Shown: positions 1-8,840, counted from the first letter of the stretch. The stretch: 64,000 nt of DNA from Nodularia sp. NIES-3585 (GCF_002218065.1 NZ_BDUB01000001.1:2885270-2949269), one strand, 5' to 3'. Notes: generated by a model not told the origin, from the letters alone. A program made the numbers and translations.

Positions 1-50
1 GGCATGGTGATCGTCGTGACTGCATAATTAGCCTGCATGAAAATTAATTT

Positions 51-107
51 ACTTGCATTTTACAAGTTATTCTGATACAGTTGCTTTTAACTTGCAATTT
101 AAAAGTT
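51..107. promoter_or_regulatory. Two operator-like palindromes upstream of the cupin gene
   Basis: Two similar elements lie just before the cupin start. At 51-67 ACTTG and CAAGT are separated by 7 bases. At 89-107 AACTT and AAGTT flank a similar AT-rich core. Tandem palindromes of this form suggest a dimeric winged-helix repressor site (HxlR or TetR type). A divergent regulator gene could lie left of the window, but only 38 bases are available and no start can be fixed. The pattern is seen in the sequence. The regulator class is inference. Confidence 0.45.
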
Positions 108-114
108 ATTAGAA

Positions 115-591
115 ATGACTCAAGCTAAAGCACCTGCAAAAACAGCGCAAAACTTTGCTGCTGCGGATTTAGGCACGTTTTCTGAATTAACTCAATTTGC
201 TTTTCAAATTCCCGGAAGCGATCGCCAAATTGAAGGTAAAATCTTTCTCAAGCAACTACTCAACCTCACAAGTGCCGAAATTTCCATCAACAACCTTCCT
301 CCCGGCAAATCCGTCCCCTTTTATCACAAACATAAATTCAATGAAGAAATATACATCTTTGTCCAAGGACAAGGAGAATTTCAAGTAGATGAGCGTGTAT
401 TTGCTGTCAGTGAAGGTTCAGTGGTGCGCGTAGATCCTCAAGGAGAACGCTGTTGGCGTAACACCTCTAACACAGAGAATTTGATTTGCATTGTCATTCA
501 AGCTAAAGCAGGTTCCTACACAGAACACACCATCCAAGATGGGGTTTGTGTACAAAAGCGGGTAAGTTGGGTTGGTAAAGAGCGAGTTTAG
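115..591 (+). CDS. Cupin-domain protein
   Basis: A 158-residue protein with a single conserved cupin barrel. The first cupin motif is visible around residues 63-80 (PFYHKHKFNEEIYIFVQG), giving the His/His/Glu metal ligands, and the GEF and SEGSVVRVDPQGERCWRN segments follow the second half of the fold. The family includes quercetin-dioxygenase-like enzymes and small-molecule-binding cupins, so the substrate cannot be named. There is no signal peptide. The ATG follows two operator-like palindromes, suggesting control by a small-molecule-responsive repressor. After the stop codon the same frame stays open for another 35 codons that look like the tail of an unrelated gene. Confidence 0.8.
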   Translation: MTQAKAPAKTAQNFAAADLGTFSELTQFAFQIPGSDRQIEGKIFLKQLLNLTSAEISINNLPPGKSVPFYHKHKFNEEIYIFVQGQGEFQVDERVFAVSEGSVVRVDPQGERCWRNTSNTENLICIVIQAKAGSYTEHTIQDGVCVQKRVSWVGKERV

Positions 592-699
592 CTAATTTGC
601 CAACAGTTTGATACTGTCACCTTAGAAGAATTTGTTGGTGAAAGGTTACCAAAAATTGCCGGATATCTATATAAAGGAGTGGCAACAAAAACGAATTAA
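592..699 (+). pseudogene. Possible gene remnant after the cupin stop
   Basis: Directly after the cupin TAG the same frame reads 35 codons of protein-like composition (containing FDTVTLEEFVGERLPKIAGY) before TAA. There is no start codon or ribosome site of its own. It looks like the C-terminal end of a lost gene left by a deletion. The parent family is not recognised, and a chance open stretch cannot be excluded. Confidence 0.3.
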
Positions 700-736
700 T
701 TGATGATCGATATTCATATCTAACAGCAGGATAGAA

Positions 737-1174
737 ATGACTTTTGCAGAAATTGAGTATCAGGACAAAACAGAAATTCCCCGTAATCAGGTAATCAATC
801 TGTATTCGGAATGTGGATGGTCATCAGGACAGAAGCCTGAGAAACTTTTGTTAGCACTTGCCAACTCGCACACAGTGATTTCAGCATGGCATCAGAATTT
901 GCTGATTGGTCTTGGTAATACCATTTCAGATGGTGCTTTGGTTGTTTACTATTCTCATTTATTAATATTGCCAGCATATCAAAAAAGAGGCATAGGACGG
1001 GAAATTATGAAACGTCTACAAAGTCGTTATATTAATTTCCATCAGCAAATATTACTGTCAATAGATCATGCTGTTCCCTTCTACGAAAAACTTGGTTTCC
1101 AGGATTCACAAGGTGTCACACCAATGTGGATATATGATGGGAATGATATTGATGTTGCCAAAAAGCACGATTGA
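737..1174 (+). CDS. GNAT-family N-acetyltransferase
   Basis: A 145-residue single-domain protein with the GCN5-related acetyltransferase fold. The acetyl-CoA pyrophosphate-binding motif is visible around residues 82-90 (YQKRGIGRE, the Q/RxxGxG/A pattern), preceded by the β4 strand HLLILP and followed by the C-terminal AVPFYEKLGF motif typical of the family. It should transfer an acetyl group from acetyl-CoA to an amine, but the acceptor cannot be read from sequence. It stands alone between the cupin region and a convergent toxin-antitoxin remnant. The start is the first ATG, 11 bases after an AGGA-like stretch. Confidence 0.85.
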   Translation: MTFAEIEYQDKTEIPRNQVINLYSECGWSSGQKPEKLLLALANSHTVISAWHQNLLIGLGNTISDGALVVYYSHLLILPAYQKRGIGREIMKRLQSRYINFHQQILLSIDHAVPFYEKLGFQDSQGVTPMWIYDGNDIDVAKKHD

Positions 1175-1306
1175 TAGTCACCGCTAAATGTTGCTAGGAG
1201 GTATGAAGTGATGTTCATTAGTGTCACTAAAAAAAGCTCACTTGTCCTGATCGTAAGAGCTTCTACTGGATTTACATGATTCATGATGACCATCAATCAA
1301 AAAAAA

Positions 1307-1726
1307 TCATTCTCGCCAATTATCGATTATTAAAGGATATCCTAATACTTGAATCTTCTGATAATGTTTAGTATTACCTGTTACTAAAACTAAATTATTG
1401 GCGATCGCTGTAGCAGCTATTAAGACATCTGCTAATCCTATTGGCTGTCCTGATGTTTCTAAATCCGCTTGAATCAAGCCTGAAATTTCTGCACAGCTTT
1501 GGTCTAAAGACAAGATTTCCAGTTGAGACAAATCTGTTAAAAATTATTGAATGCGGTCATTTCGATTTATTCTCCTCCATCCCTTGATAATTTCGGAAAC
1601 AGTAATTACGGAAATTGTGTACTGTTGCCATATACCTATGTAACCAATAGCTTTCGCATTTATTTTAGTATTTTTTAATTTGCGAATTTCTGATAAAATA
1701 TCCGTATCAATTAAAGATTTTCTCAC
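1307..1726 (-). pseudogene. PIN-domain (VapC-type) toxin interrupted by an in-frame stop
   Basis: Read through, this is a PIN-domain ribonuclease of about 139 codons, the normal VapC size. The N-terminal half has LIDTDILSE with the first catalytic Asp and VSEI with the conserved Glu. The C-terminal half has GLADVLIAATA with the next Asp and LVTGNTKHY near the end. Both halves lie in the same frame, separated by one TAA at 1544-1546 followed by FLTDLSQLEIL, which continues the family pattern. A single nonsense change, not a frameshift, therefore breaks the toxin. VapC toxins cleave RNA and are held in check by the antitoxin encoded 8 bases upstream. The truncated 60-residue product would lack two catalytic positions. 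Confidence 0.8.
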
Positions 1727-1734
1727 GCCTAAGT

Positions 1735-1959
1735 TTAGTCTCTATAATTCCTGTTTTTTAAAATATCTGCAACCATTTTATCAACTAATTCGGCTTCATC
1801 AGCCCATTTACCGATAAATGTATCATTCAGAATTTCTGGTTGTGTTAATTGCTTAATCATGGCTTTGATTATGTCAGAAATTTCGCAATTATAGGTTTGT
1901 GCCAATTGGTTGATTTTGGCAAAGGTTTCTTGATCGAGTTCTATTTCTAGTTTCTGCAT
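1735..1959 (-). CDS. Putative antitoxin of the PIN toxin pair
   Basis: A 74-residue protein immediately upstream of the broken PIN toxin on the same strand, in the usual antitoxin-toxin order with an 8-base gap. The N-terminus (KLEIELDQETFAKINQLAQ followed by a helix ending SDIIKAMIKQL) has the strand-helix-helix character of a ribbon-helix-helix DNA-binding antitoxin. The rest would wrap the toxin. Antitoxins of this kind normally repress their own operon. With the toxin interrupted, this gene may be a remnant or may still counter related toxins elsewhere. The assignment rests mainly on gene order and the N-terminal pattern. Confidence 0.65.
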   Translation of the reverse strand: MQKLEIELDQETFAKINQLAQTYNCEISDIIKAMIKQLTQPEILNDTFIGKWADEAELVDKMVADILKNRNYRD

Positions 1960-2090
1960 GGGTAATTAAGAAGTTTTAAATTAACAGCTTACATTAATTA
2001 TAAGTGAATCGATTTTGTTTACCTCCGAAACCAAGAGCGAACCCAACGCCACAACCACGACCAAAAACCACAAACAGAAGATATCAGTTT

Positions 2091-5021
2091 TCATCTTCTA
2101 AATTGGGAACGTATGAAACGCCATAAAAGTAGCAGAATAAACCATACAAGGGCAAAGGGAAAGGCTATCAGCCCAAAAATGAAACACAAAATAAACTGTA
2201 ACCAACCACGTTGAGCGAATTTTATGATTGATTTTAGCCACTGAGGATTAGGCATTGCTTCAAAAGGAAGCCCAAGTTCTTGAAAAATTTGCTGGGCTTG
2301 ATACGAGGCTGCAAATCCTTCTCGAATTTTGCCACACCGATGATAAGCATTGCCCAAATTGTTCAAGGAATTACCTTCACCACGGCGATCACCAATTTCC
2401 CTAGCGATATCCAAAGACTGCTGGAAGAAATCAATCGCCTGTTGGTATTGTCCCAGTCGATTGTAAGCATTGCCCAAACCGATTAAGGAATTACTTTCGC
2501 CGTTGCGATTGCCTATTTCCCTAGCGATATCCAAAGACTGCTGGAAGAAATCAATCGCCCGTTGATACTGTCCCAGGGAATTATAAGCACCGCCCAAATT
2601 GTTTAAGGAATTACCTTCACCACGAATATCGCCAATTTCCCTAGCGATATCCAAAGACTGCTGGTAAAAATCAATCGCCCGTTGGTACTGTCCAAGGTCA
2701 TTGTAAGCATTGCCCAAATTGCCCAAGGAAATACCTTCACCACTGCGATCGCCTATTTTCCGTTTGATATCCAAAGACTGCTGGTAAAAATCAATCGCCC
2801 GTTGGTACTGTCCCAGTTGATTGTAAGCATTCCCCAAATTGCCCAAGGAAATACCTTCACCACTGCGATCTCCTATCTCCATAGAGATTTTCAAAGACTG
2901 CTGGTAAAAATCAATCGCCCGTTGGTATTGTCCCAGTCGATTGTAAGCACCGCCCAAATTGTTTAAGGAATTACCTTGACCACGGCGATCGCCAATTTCC
3001 CTAGCGATATCCAAAGACTGCTGGTAAAAATCAATCGCCCGTTGGTACTCTCCCAGGGAATCATAAGCACTGCCCAAATTGTTTAAGGAATTACCTTGAC
3101 CACGGCGATCGCCTATCCCCCTTGATATTTCCAAAGACTGCTGGTAAAAATCAATCGCCCGTTGGTATTGTCCCAGGAACTTGTAAGCACCGCCCAAATT
3201 GTTTAAGGAAGTACCTACGCCATTGCGATCGCCTATGTCCCTAAAGATATCCAAAGACTGTTGGTGGAACTCTATCGCCCGTTGGTATTTTCCCAGGAAC
3301 TCGTAAACATTGCCTAAATTGTTTAAGGAACTACCTACGCCATTGCGATTGCCTATGTCCCTAAAGATATCCAAAGACTGTTGGTGGAACTCTATCGCCC
3401 GTTGGTATTTTCCCAGAGAATTATAAGCACTCCCCAAATTGTTTAAGGAACTACCTACGCCATTGCGATCGCCTATCTCCCGTTTGATATCCAAAGACTG
3501 CTGGTGGAAATCAATCGCCCGTTGGTACTGTCCCAGGGAATGGTAAGCATTGCCCAAACCTATGAAGGAATTACCTTCACCACTGAGTTGGCGAAGCCTC
3601 TCCTCTGGAGAATCGCCTATTTCCCTGGCGATGTCCAAAGACTGCTGGTGGAAATCAATCGCCCGTTGGTACTGTCCCAGGTCATTGTAAGCATTGCCTA
3701 ATGAAGTGAGAGAAGCCTGATAATTCCCATTTTCTCTATCGTCAAGTTCTGCCCATTTACTGACCAACTGCCCATATAATTCCACTTGGTCGATGTAATA
3801 ACCCCGCAAGCTTAAAAAATCATCGCAAACGCGAATGCTATCAAAGGCAGAGTTATAATCTTCCAACTGATAAAAGTGATCAAAAATTTCTAAGTATTCT
3901 TTGACATCTTCTTTTGTTGTCCAGGGTGGTTGTTTAGCAATTGAGCGATAATAATCAATGGCTCGTTGATGCGCCTCTGTTTGATCACCTGCTTTATATC
4001 GCACATACTCCAACACCACTGGCTGAAACTCAAACCATCGCTTACCATTAAGTTTTTCTAATAAAAAAGAACGCTTAACCAGATTCTTTAACTCTTGCTC
4101 AATTTCTGCTTCTGAACTTCCCGGTAATATAGCCAAGGCTGCTGTGCTATCAATTGCACCACGATACACACTAATATTCAGCAATAACGCCTTTTGCAGT
4201 TCACTAAATCTTGCAAAACTGGCATCTAATACCAACACCATCCCCACATTTTCCCGGCGATGCACACCTACCACTTGGGGATCTGTCAACAACTGCTGCA
4301 AGTTGCCTAAACCTAAATCTGCTAGTCTTCTTAAATCTGGGTCTTGAGAATATTCTTCTTTTAATAAATCAGCTACCAATTTCAACAATAAGGGATGCCC
4401 ATCTACCAATTTGACAAACTCTGCTAAATTTCCCCGAATGTCTAATGCAGTTAACAGTGCGACTCCTTCCTCTAATTGCAAACCTTTCAGGGTTAGCCAT
4501 GCAAAGCCTTTTGGTAATTCAGGTCTTTCCCTAGTGGTGACTAAGACTTTACTCTTACTGCCAGATTCCACCCAGGCGTTAAAGAAATCACCATAAAATA
4601 GACTTCCCCATTGTCTATCTGCTTGTAATACACTCTCTAAATTGTCAATAATCAGTAAAAATTGATGAGTTCGTAAACACCTAATCAACGCCTCGACTAA
4701 CTGCATTTCTTGTTCTGGAACCGAAAAGCCAAACTCTTGTAATACTTTCCTCGCTAAATCGCTAAAACTTGCCCCGTTACCGACATCAGCCCAAAAACGT
4801 TTAGAGAAACCCCCAATTTCATGGTAAATTTTAGCAGCCAGCGTAGATTTCCCTGTACCACCAATGCCTTCTATGCCAATGAGGAAGGTATTTTCATCGG
4901 TTAACCATTGCTGTATTTTGGCAATTTCTTCTGTTCTCCCTTGCCAGTAAGCCAAGCTTTTGGGGGAGTCACCTGCTTTCAAAATCCCTGGTGATTCGGC
5001 TTTGGTACTGCGTTCTATCAA
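2091..5021 (-). CDS. NB-ARC/STAND NTPase with twelve TPR repeats and C-terminal membrane segments
   Basis: A 976-residue STAND-type signalling ATPase. The Walker A motif is at residues 49-60 (GIEGIGGTGKST), Walker B at about 121-127 (FLLIIDN), with winged-helix-like sequence to about residue 350. From about residue 435 there are twelve TPR units of about 40 residues (core LGQYQRAIDFxQQSLDI). The C-terminus has a strongly hydrophobic stretch likely to form one or two membrane helices. STAND proteins oligomerise on sensing a ligand and often act in signalling or phage defence. No effector domain is visible at the N-terminus. The start used is TTG at 5021. Upstream the frame stays open to a TAA at 5082-5084 without ATG or GTG, so translation may be coupled to the small gene upstream. 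Confidence 0.85.
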   Translation of the reverse strand: MIERSTKAESPGILKAGDSPKSLAYWQGRTEEIAKIQQWLTDENTFLIGIEGIGGTGKSTLAAKIYHEIGGFSKRFWADVGNGASFSDLARKVLQEFGFSVPEQEMQLVEALIRCLRTHQFLLIIDNLESVLQADRQWGSLFYGDFFNAWVESGSKSKVLVTTRERPELPKGFAWLTLKGLQLEEGVALLTALDIRGNLAEFVKLVDGHPLLLKLVADLLKEEYSQDPDLRRLADLGLGNLQQLLTDPQVVGVHRRENVGMVLVLDASFARFSELQKALLLNISVYRGAIDSTAALAILPGSSEAEIEQELKNLVKRSFLLEKLNGKRWFEFQPVVLEYVRYKAGDQTEAHQRAIDYYRSIAKQPPWTTKEDVKEYLEIFDHFYQLEDYNSAFDSIRVCDDFLSLRGYYIDQVELYGQLVSKWAELDDRENGNYQASLTSLGNAYNDLGQYQRAIDFHQQSLDIAREIGDSPEERLRQLSGEGNSFIGLGNAYHSLGQYQRAIDFHQQSLDIKREIGDRNGVGSSLNNLGSAYNSLGKYQRAIEFHQQSLDIFRDIGNRNGVGSSLNNLGNVYEFLGKYQRAIEFHQQSLDIFRDIGDRNGVGTSLNNLGGAYKFLGQYQRAIDFYQQSLEISRGIGDRRGQGNSLNNLGSAYDSLGEYQRAIDFYQQSLDIAREIGDRRGQGNSLNNLGGAYNRLGQYQRAIDFYQQSLKISMEIGDRSGEGISLGNLGNAYNQLGQYQRAIDFYQQSLDIKRKIGDRSGEGISLGNLGNAYNDLGQYQRAIDFYQQSLDIAREIGDIRGEGNSLNNLGGAYNSLGQYQRAIDFFQQSLDIAREIGNRNGESNSLIGLGNAYNRLGQYQQAIDFFQQSLDIAREIGDRRGEGNSLNNLGNAYHRCGKIREGFAASYQAQQIFQELGLPFEAMPNPQWLKSIIKFAQRGWLQFILCFIFGLIAFPFALVWFILLLLWRFIRSQFRR
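2389..3700 (-). repeat. Tandem 120-bp repeats coding for TPR units
   Basis: About eleven consecutive 120-base units with a near-constant core (for example CCAAAGACTGCTGG on the plus strand) encode the TPR array. Neighbouring units are close enough in DNA sequence to recombine. One unit near 3589-3616 carries a short insertion related to a dispersed cyanobacterial repeat. Confidence 0.85.
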
Positions 5022-5068
5022 CTCGACTATTTCTTGCTGTGCCGTACCATAAACAGCAATATAGTTAG

Positions 5069-5500
5069 TTACTTTGGGCTGTTAGTATTCCTACTCAAGT
5101 CATAGGTTGGCTGATTAACATTGCCTGCTGTATTTATTTGTATACTTTCATCGTAAGATTCAGCATTGAGACTCACAGAGGCATCACTTGATTTTTGTTC
5201 TTGCAAAATTTGAGCTATTTCCTCTGCCAGTGTGGTATCAGCATCCAAAATCTTCTTCAATTGCACCCGCAAACTTGCTTGTAAATCTTCATTCTCTGGA
5301 TTTTCAGCTACATCCGTCGCCGCTTCTTGGGCTGCTTCTTTAGCCGCTACTTTAGGTTGTAACTTACCCCAAATAGCCTTGGCTTTATTCCAACCATCTT
5401 CACCAACTTTCTGAGATGCTCCTTCTATGGCTTTATTACCTGCATTCAGCAAAAATGGTAGACAGGGAGCCAGAAGTTTGACGATTAAGCTGATATCCAT
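5069..5500 (-). CDS. Small protein encoded upstream of the NB-ARC gene
   Basis: A 143-residue protein of unknown function. Residues 1-20 are hydrophobic (MDISLIVKLLAPCLPFLLNA) and could be a membrane-associated helix. The middle is Ala/Glu/Lys-rich and helical (VAAKEAAQEAATDVAENPE), and the C-terminal third is polar with QINTAGNVNQ. Its stop at 5069 lies 47 bases before the NB-ARC start, on the same strand, so the two are probably one transcript. Similar short proteins commonly precede STAND or protease genes in cyanobacteria, suggesting an adaptor or sensor partner. That role is inference only. Confidence 0.6.
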   Translation of the reverse strand: MDISLIVKLLAPCLPFLLNAGNKAIEGASQKVGEDGWNKAKAIWGKLQPKVAAKEAAQEAATDVAENPENEDLQASLRVQLKKILDADTTLAEEIAQILQEQKSSDASVSLNAESYDESIQINTAGNVNQPTYDLSRNTNSPK

Positions 5501-5653
5501 TTATTTACGCAATTTATCGCAATTAGTTATACAAATGTATATTAGCGCATCATAATTTTGAATTGCGGCAATAGGGTAATACAGCAATTACTCATCAGGA
5601 ATCCAAGTTTCAGGAAAATTTCTGAAAATCCCCCTTTTTAAGGAAGGCATAAA

Positions 5654-6874
5654 ATGGCACAAATTATTATTGTAGGTGCAGGCCCCACAGGTGCAGCACT
5701 GGCTTTACTCCTAGTAAAACGTGGTATTAATGTAACCCTCATTGAAGCAGCAAAAGACTTTCATCGGGTATTTCGCGGTGAGGGATTAATGCCTAGTGGG
5801 TTAGATGCACTCACACAAATGGGACTATCAAATGTGTTAGAAGAGATTCCCACTCGCCAACTCGATGGCTGGGAGTTCATCATTGAGGGAAAACAATTAT
5901 TTCGCGTAGACGAGCCAATGGGCGCAACTCGTCCCTGTACACTGGTATCACAACCGCCACTGCTCAAAGCCTTGATTTCCGAAGCTCAAACCCATGATGG
6001 ATTTGAATTTATCCAGGGTGTTGCTGTCAAAGATTTATTTTGGAGTGATAACCGAGTTGCAGGTGTGATACTCAGTGATGGGCGACAACTAACTGCTGAT
6101 TTAGTCATTGGGGCGGATGGTCGTAACTCAATTGTCCGGGAACGTGCTGGATTAAAATTAGTCAAACAGCCCAAAAATATCGATATTCTCTGGTTTAAGT
6201 TGGCAGCAAGCCCCCAGTTTGCAGATGATAATGTGTTTCGGACGATAGTAAATAGCGATCGCATCTTTAGCATCTTTCATGGTGCAGAGTCTGGTAAACT
6301 ACATCTAGCTTATGTAATCTCCGCAGAGGAAAAAACCGACTACAAACAAGAAAATTGGGGAGAAATTTTCGCCTCACTATCTCCCTCATGGCTAGCAGAA
6401 CATTTTCGCAATCATGCAGACAGCATCGAATCTCCCATTAAGCTGTCTGTTGTCGTGGGTTGTTGTCCACAATGGCACTCACCAGGGATACTGCTTCTAG
6501 GTGACGCTGCACATCCCATGTCTCCTGTCCGCGCTCAAGGTATAAATGTCGCATTGCGTGATGTAATTGTCGCTGCTAATCATCTTGTCCCGATATTGCA
6601 AGCAGACGCGAAATACCAAAAAATTGATACTGCACTATCAAACATTCAAGCAGAACGTCAGCCAGAAATTATCCGCGCCCAGCAACTTCAGTTACAAGAA
6701 GCCGCACAAGGCGAACTACTGCGAAAAAATTCCCTAGTGCGATTCCTACGGAGCGCTCCGCTATCGCTCTTAATCCAATTTTCGCCTTTACTCCGGACAA
6801 TCATTAAACAGTCTTGGTCTCGGAGACAACGCCAAATGCGCCAAGGAATCACACGGGTAAGTTTAAAAGTATGA
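5654..6874 (+). CDS. FAD-dependent monooxygenase (PHBH/UbiH-like)
   Basis: A 406-residue flavoprotein of the aromatic hydroxylase superfamily. It has the N-terminal Rossmann motif GAGPTGAALALLLVKRG (about residues 8-24), the DG motif GADGRNSIVRE around residue 153, and the second FAD-binding motif LLGDAAHPMSPVRAQGIN around residue 282. Such enzymes use NAD(P)H and O2 to hydroxylate aromatic or polyketide substrates; the substrate here is unknown. An ATG with AAGGAAGG upstream marks the start. Near the C-terminus a CGGAGCGCTCCG palindrome (6749-6760), of the kind dispersed in cyanobacterial genomes, is translated as part of the protein. It stands alone, with no pathway genes beside it. Confidence 0.85.
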   Translation: MAQIIIVGAGPTGAALALLLVKRGINVTLIEAAKDFHRVFRGEGLMPSGLDALTQMGLSNVLEEIPTRQLDGWEFIIEGKQLFRVDEPMGATRPCTLVSQPPLLKALISEAQTHDGFEFIQGVAVKDLFWSDNRVAGVILSDGRQLTADLVIGADGRNSIVRERAGLKLVKQPKNIDILWFKLAASPQFADDNVFRTIVNSDRIFSIFHGAESGKLHLAYVISAEEKTDYKQENWGEIFASLSPSWLAEHFRNHADSIESPIKLSVVVGCCPQWHSPGILLLGDAAHPMSPVRAQGINVALRDVIVAANHLVPILQADAKYQKIDTALSNIQAERQPEIIRAQQLQLQEAAQGELLRKNSLVRFLRSAPLSLLIQFSPLLRTIIKQSWSRRQRQMRQGITRVSLKV

Positions 6875-6915
6875 AAAACTGCTCATACAAATACTACTAT
6901 TTCAATTTCATATTT
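6851..6915 (+). repeat. Imperfect direct repeat, left copy
   Basis: The last bases of the monooxygenase gene and its 3' flank (ACACGGGTAAGTTTAAAAGT and following, through TACTACTATTTCAATTTCAT) recur at 10261-10353. The pair brackets the LamG gene, pointing to insertion or duplication around it. Confidence 0.65.
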
Positions 6916-7390
6916 ATTTGTAGTTTTTCTAACTGGGGAGTTTTCACTGTAAATTGCCTTGCTCATCCAGACGCTCAACCATAATTAGATTCATCCGTCC
7001 TCTAGCCGTTTTACCCAAGGTAAATTTGACCAAAAGCTCACCTTGACTTTCCTAGTTTGGGATGCTTCACTTCTAAACTTTTAGTAATTTTGTATTAAAA
7101 AAGTTACGCTAATAAAATATATTTTTTTAAAAATTGGTTATTTTTAGTCTAAAATCCAGTTATTTAAGCAAATAATCGTTATTTTTTATTACGCAAATAT
7201 TAAATTTTTCTGTACAATTACTGAAAATAGACCTGTTTATTTGTATGTTTTCCCTTGTACTGATTAAATATTGCTTGCCTTAGCTTGAAACACTCAAGCT
7301 GATTCCAGCTTTTGCATTGCCTTACTTGATGAGTTAAGTGACAAAATCACTTATCGACTAAAAACTGTCATTTTTCAAAACAGGGAACTT
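6875..7390. other. Intergenic region between the monooxygenase and LamG genes
   Basis: A 516-base AT-rich spacer. The first about 40 bases belong to a segment repeated imperfectly downstream of the LamG gene. A short open stretch on the minus strand (6944-7051) may be a gene remnant. The rest probably carries the promoter of the LamG gene; no definite promoter could be assigned. Confidence 0.6.
6944..7051 (-). pseudogene. Possible short gene remnant
   Basis: On the minus strand a run of 35 sense codons between two stops reads like protein (includes GKTARGRMNLIMVERLDEQG). It lacks a plausible start with a ribosome site and is too short for a domain. It may be the tail of a deleted gene. Its parent is not recognised. 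Confidence 0.25.
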
Positions 7391-8840
7391 ATGAATAACC
7401 AGCAATGTGTACTAGTGTTTGACGGACAAAATGATTATGTAGATTTAGGTCAAAAACCTGAATTTAAAATTCCGAAAAACATCACCGTAGAAGCTTGGAT
7501 TTGTGCTTCATCCCAAAGGAAATGGTCTGGCATTTTTGGCAATGTATTTGATACAGGTTTAACAGAAAGTGGCTACAGCTTATCACTTGACGGTAGCAGT
7601 GGTATCTATTTTGGATTGGAACCAAATTCACAAGGTTCTCAGCATATGCCATACTTGAGTAGTGGTGCTAATACTTTAAACTTGAATCAGTGGCATCATG
7701 TCGCCGGGAGTTACGACGGTCAGGAGATCAAGGTGTATGTTGATGGAGTCTTAAAAGCAACACAAGCGATCGCCTGTGACAGCATTAACTATAATACCGA
7801 AAATAACCTCACAATTGGGGTCTATAAAGATAATAATGAGTTTTACCCATTTTCAGGGAAAATAGCCGAAGTTCGGCTGTGGAATGTGGCTCGTTCTGAA
7901 GATGAAATTAAAGCAGATATGAACCGCCGTCTGGTAGGGAATGAAACCGGACTGGTAGGTTACTGGCCTTTAAATGAATGTTCTGGGAATACAGTTACCG
8001 ACAAGACAGGGAAAGGAAACAACGGCACAATTAATGGTGCAACATGGCAAGAAGACGAACTTCCTGTTCAAACACAAACTTCCCAAACAGTCAAACCAGG
8101 ACCCCAAGGAAGTACCGAGAATAACCAGCAATGTGTACTAGTGTTTGACGGACAAAATGATTATGTAGATTTAGGTCAAAAACCTGAATTTAAAATTCCC
8201 AAAAACATCACCATAGAAGCGTGGATTTGTGCTTCAGCCCAAAAGGAGTGGAGTGCCATTCTTTCCAATATATTTGATACGAATTTAAAAGAAAGTGGCT
8301 ACGGCTTACTTCTTGACGGTAAAAGTGGCATCTATTTTGCAGTCGAACCAAGTTCACAAGGTTCTCAGCATATGCCATATTTGAGTAGTGGCACTAATAC
8401 TTTAAACTTGAATCAGTGGCATCATGTCGCCGGAAGTTACGACGGTCAGCAGATCAAGGTGTATGTTGATGGAGTCTTAAAAGCAACACAAGCGATCGCC
8501 TCTGACAGCATTAACTACAATTACGAAAACAACCTCCTGATTGGGTTGTATAAAGATGATAATGATTATTACGCATTTCCAGGGAAAATCGCCGAAGTTC
8601 GGCTGTGGAATGTGACTCGTTCTGAAGATGAAATTAAAGCAGATATGAACCGCCGTCTGGTAGGGAATGAAACCGGACTGGTAGGTTACTGGCCTTTAAA
8701 TGAATGTTCTGGGAATACAGTTACCGACAAGACAGGGAAAGGAAACAACGGCACAATTAATGGTGCAACATGGCAAGAAGACGAACTTCCCATTCAAACA
8801 CAAACTTCCCAACTGGCAAAACAAGGACCCCAAGGAAGTA
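7391..8840 (+). repeat. Near-identical tandem duplication of the LamG coding segment
   Basis: About 720 bases starting at 7391 are repeated in frame from about 8120. Long stretches match exactly, for example the opening 20 codons and the closing segment from the ATAGCCGAAGTTCGG region through TGGTGCAACATGG. Differences cluster in the middle. This indicates recent duplication or gene conversion. Confidence 0.85.

Noticed and set aside
2389-3560. CRISPR-like regular repeat spacing
   Set aside because: The 120-base repeats are contiguous coding TPR units without spacers.
2280-3701. Several plus-strand open frames across the TPR gene
   Set aside because: They repeat with the 120-base period of the opposite-strand TPR coding sequence and have no ribosome sites or recognisable motifs.
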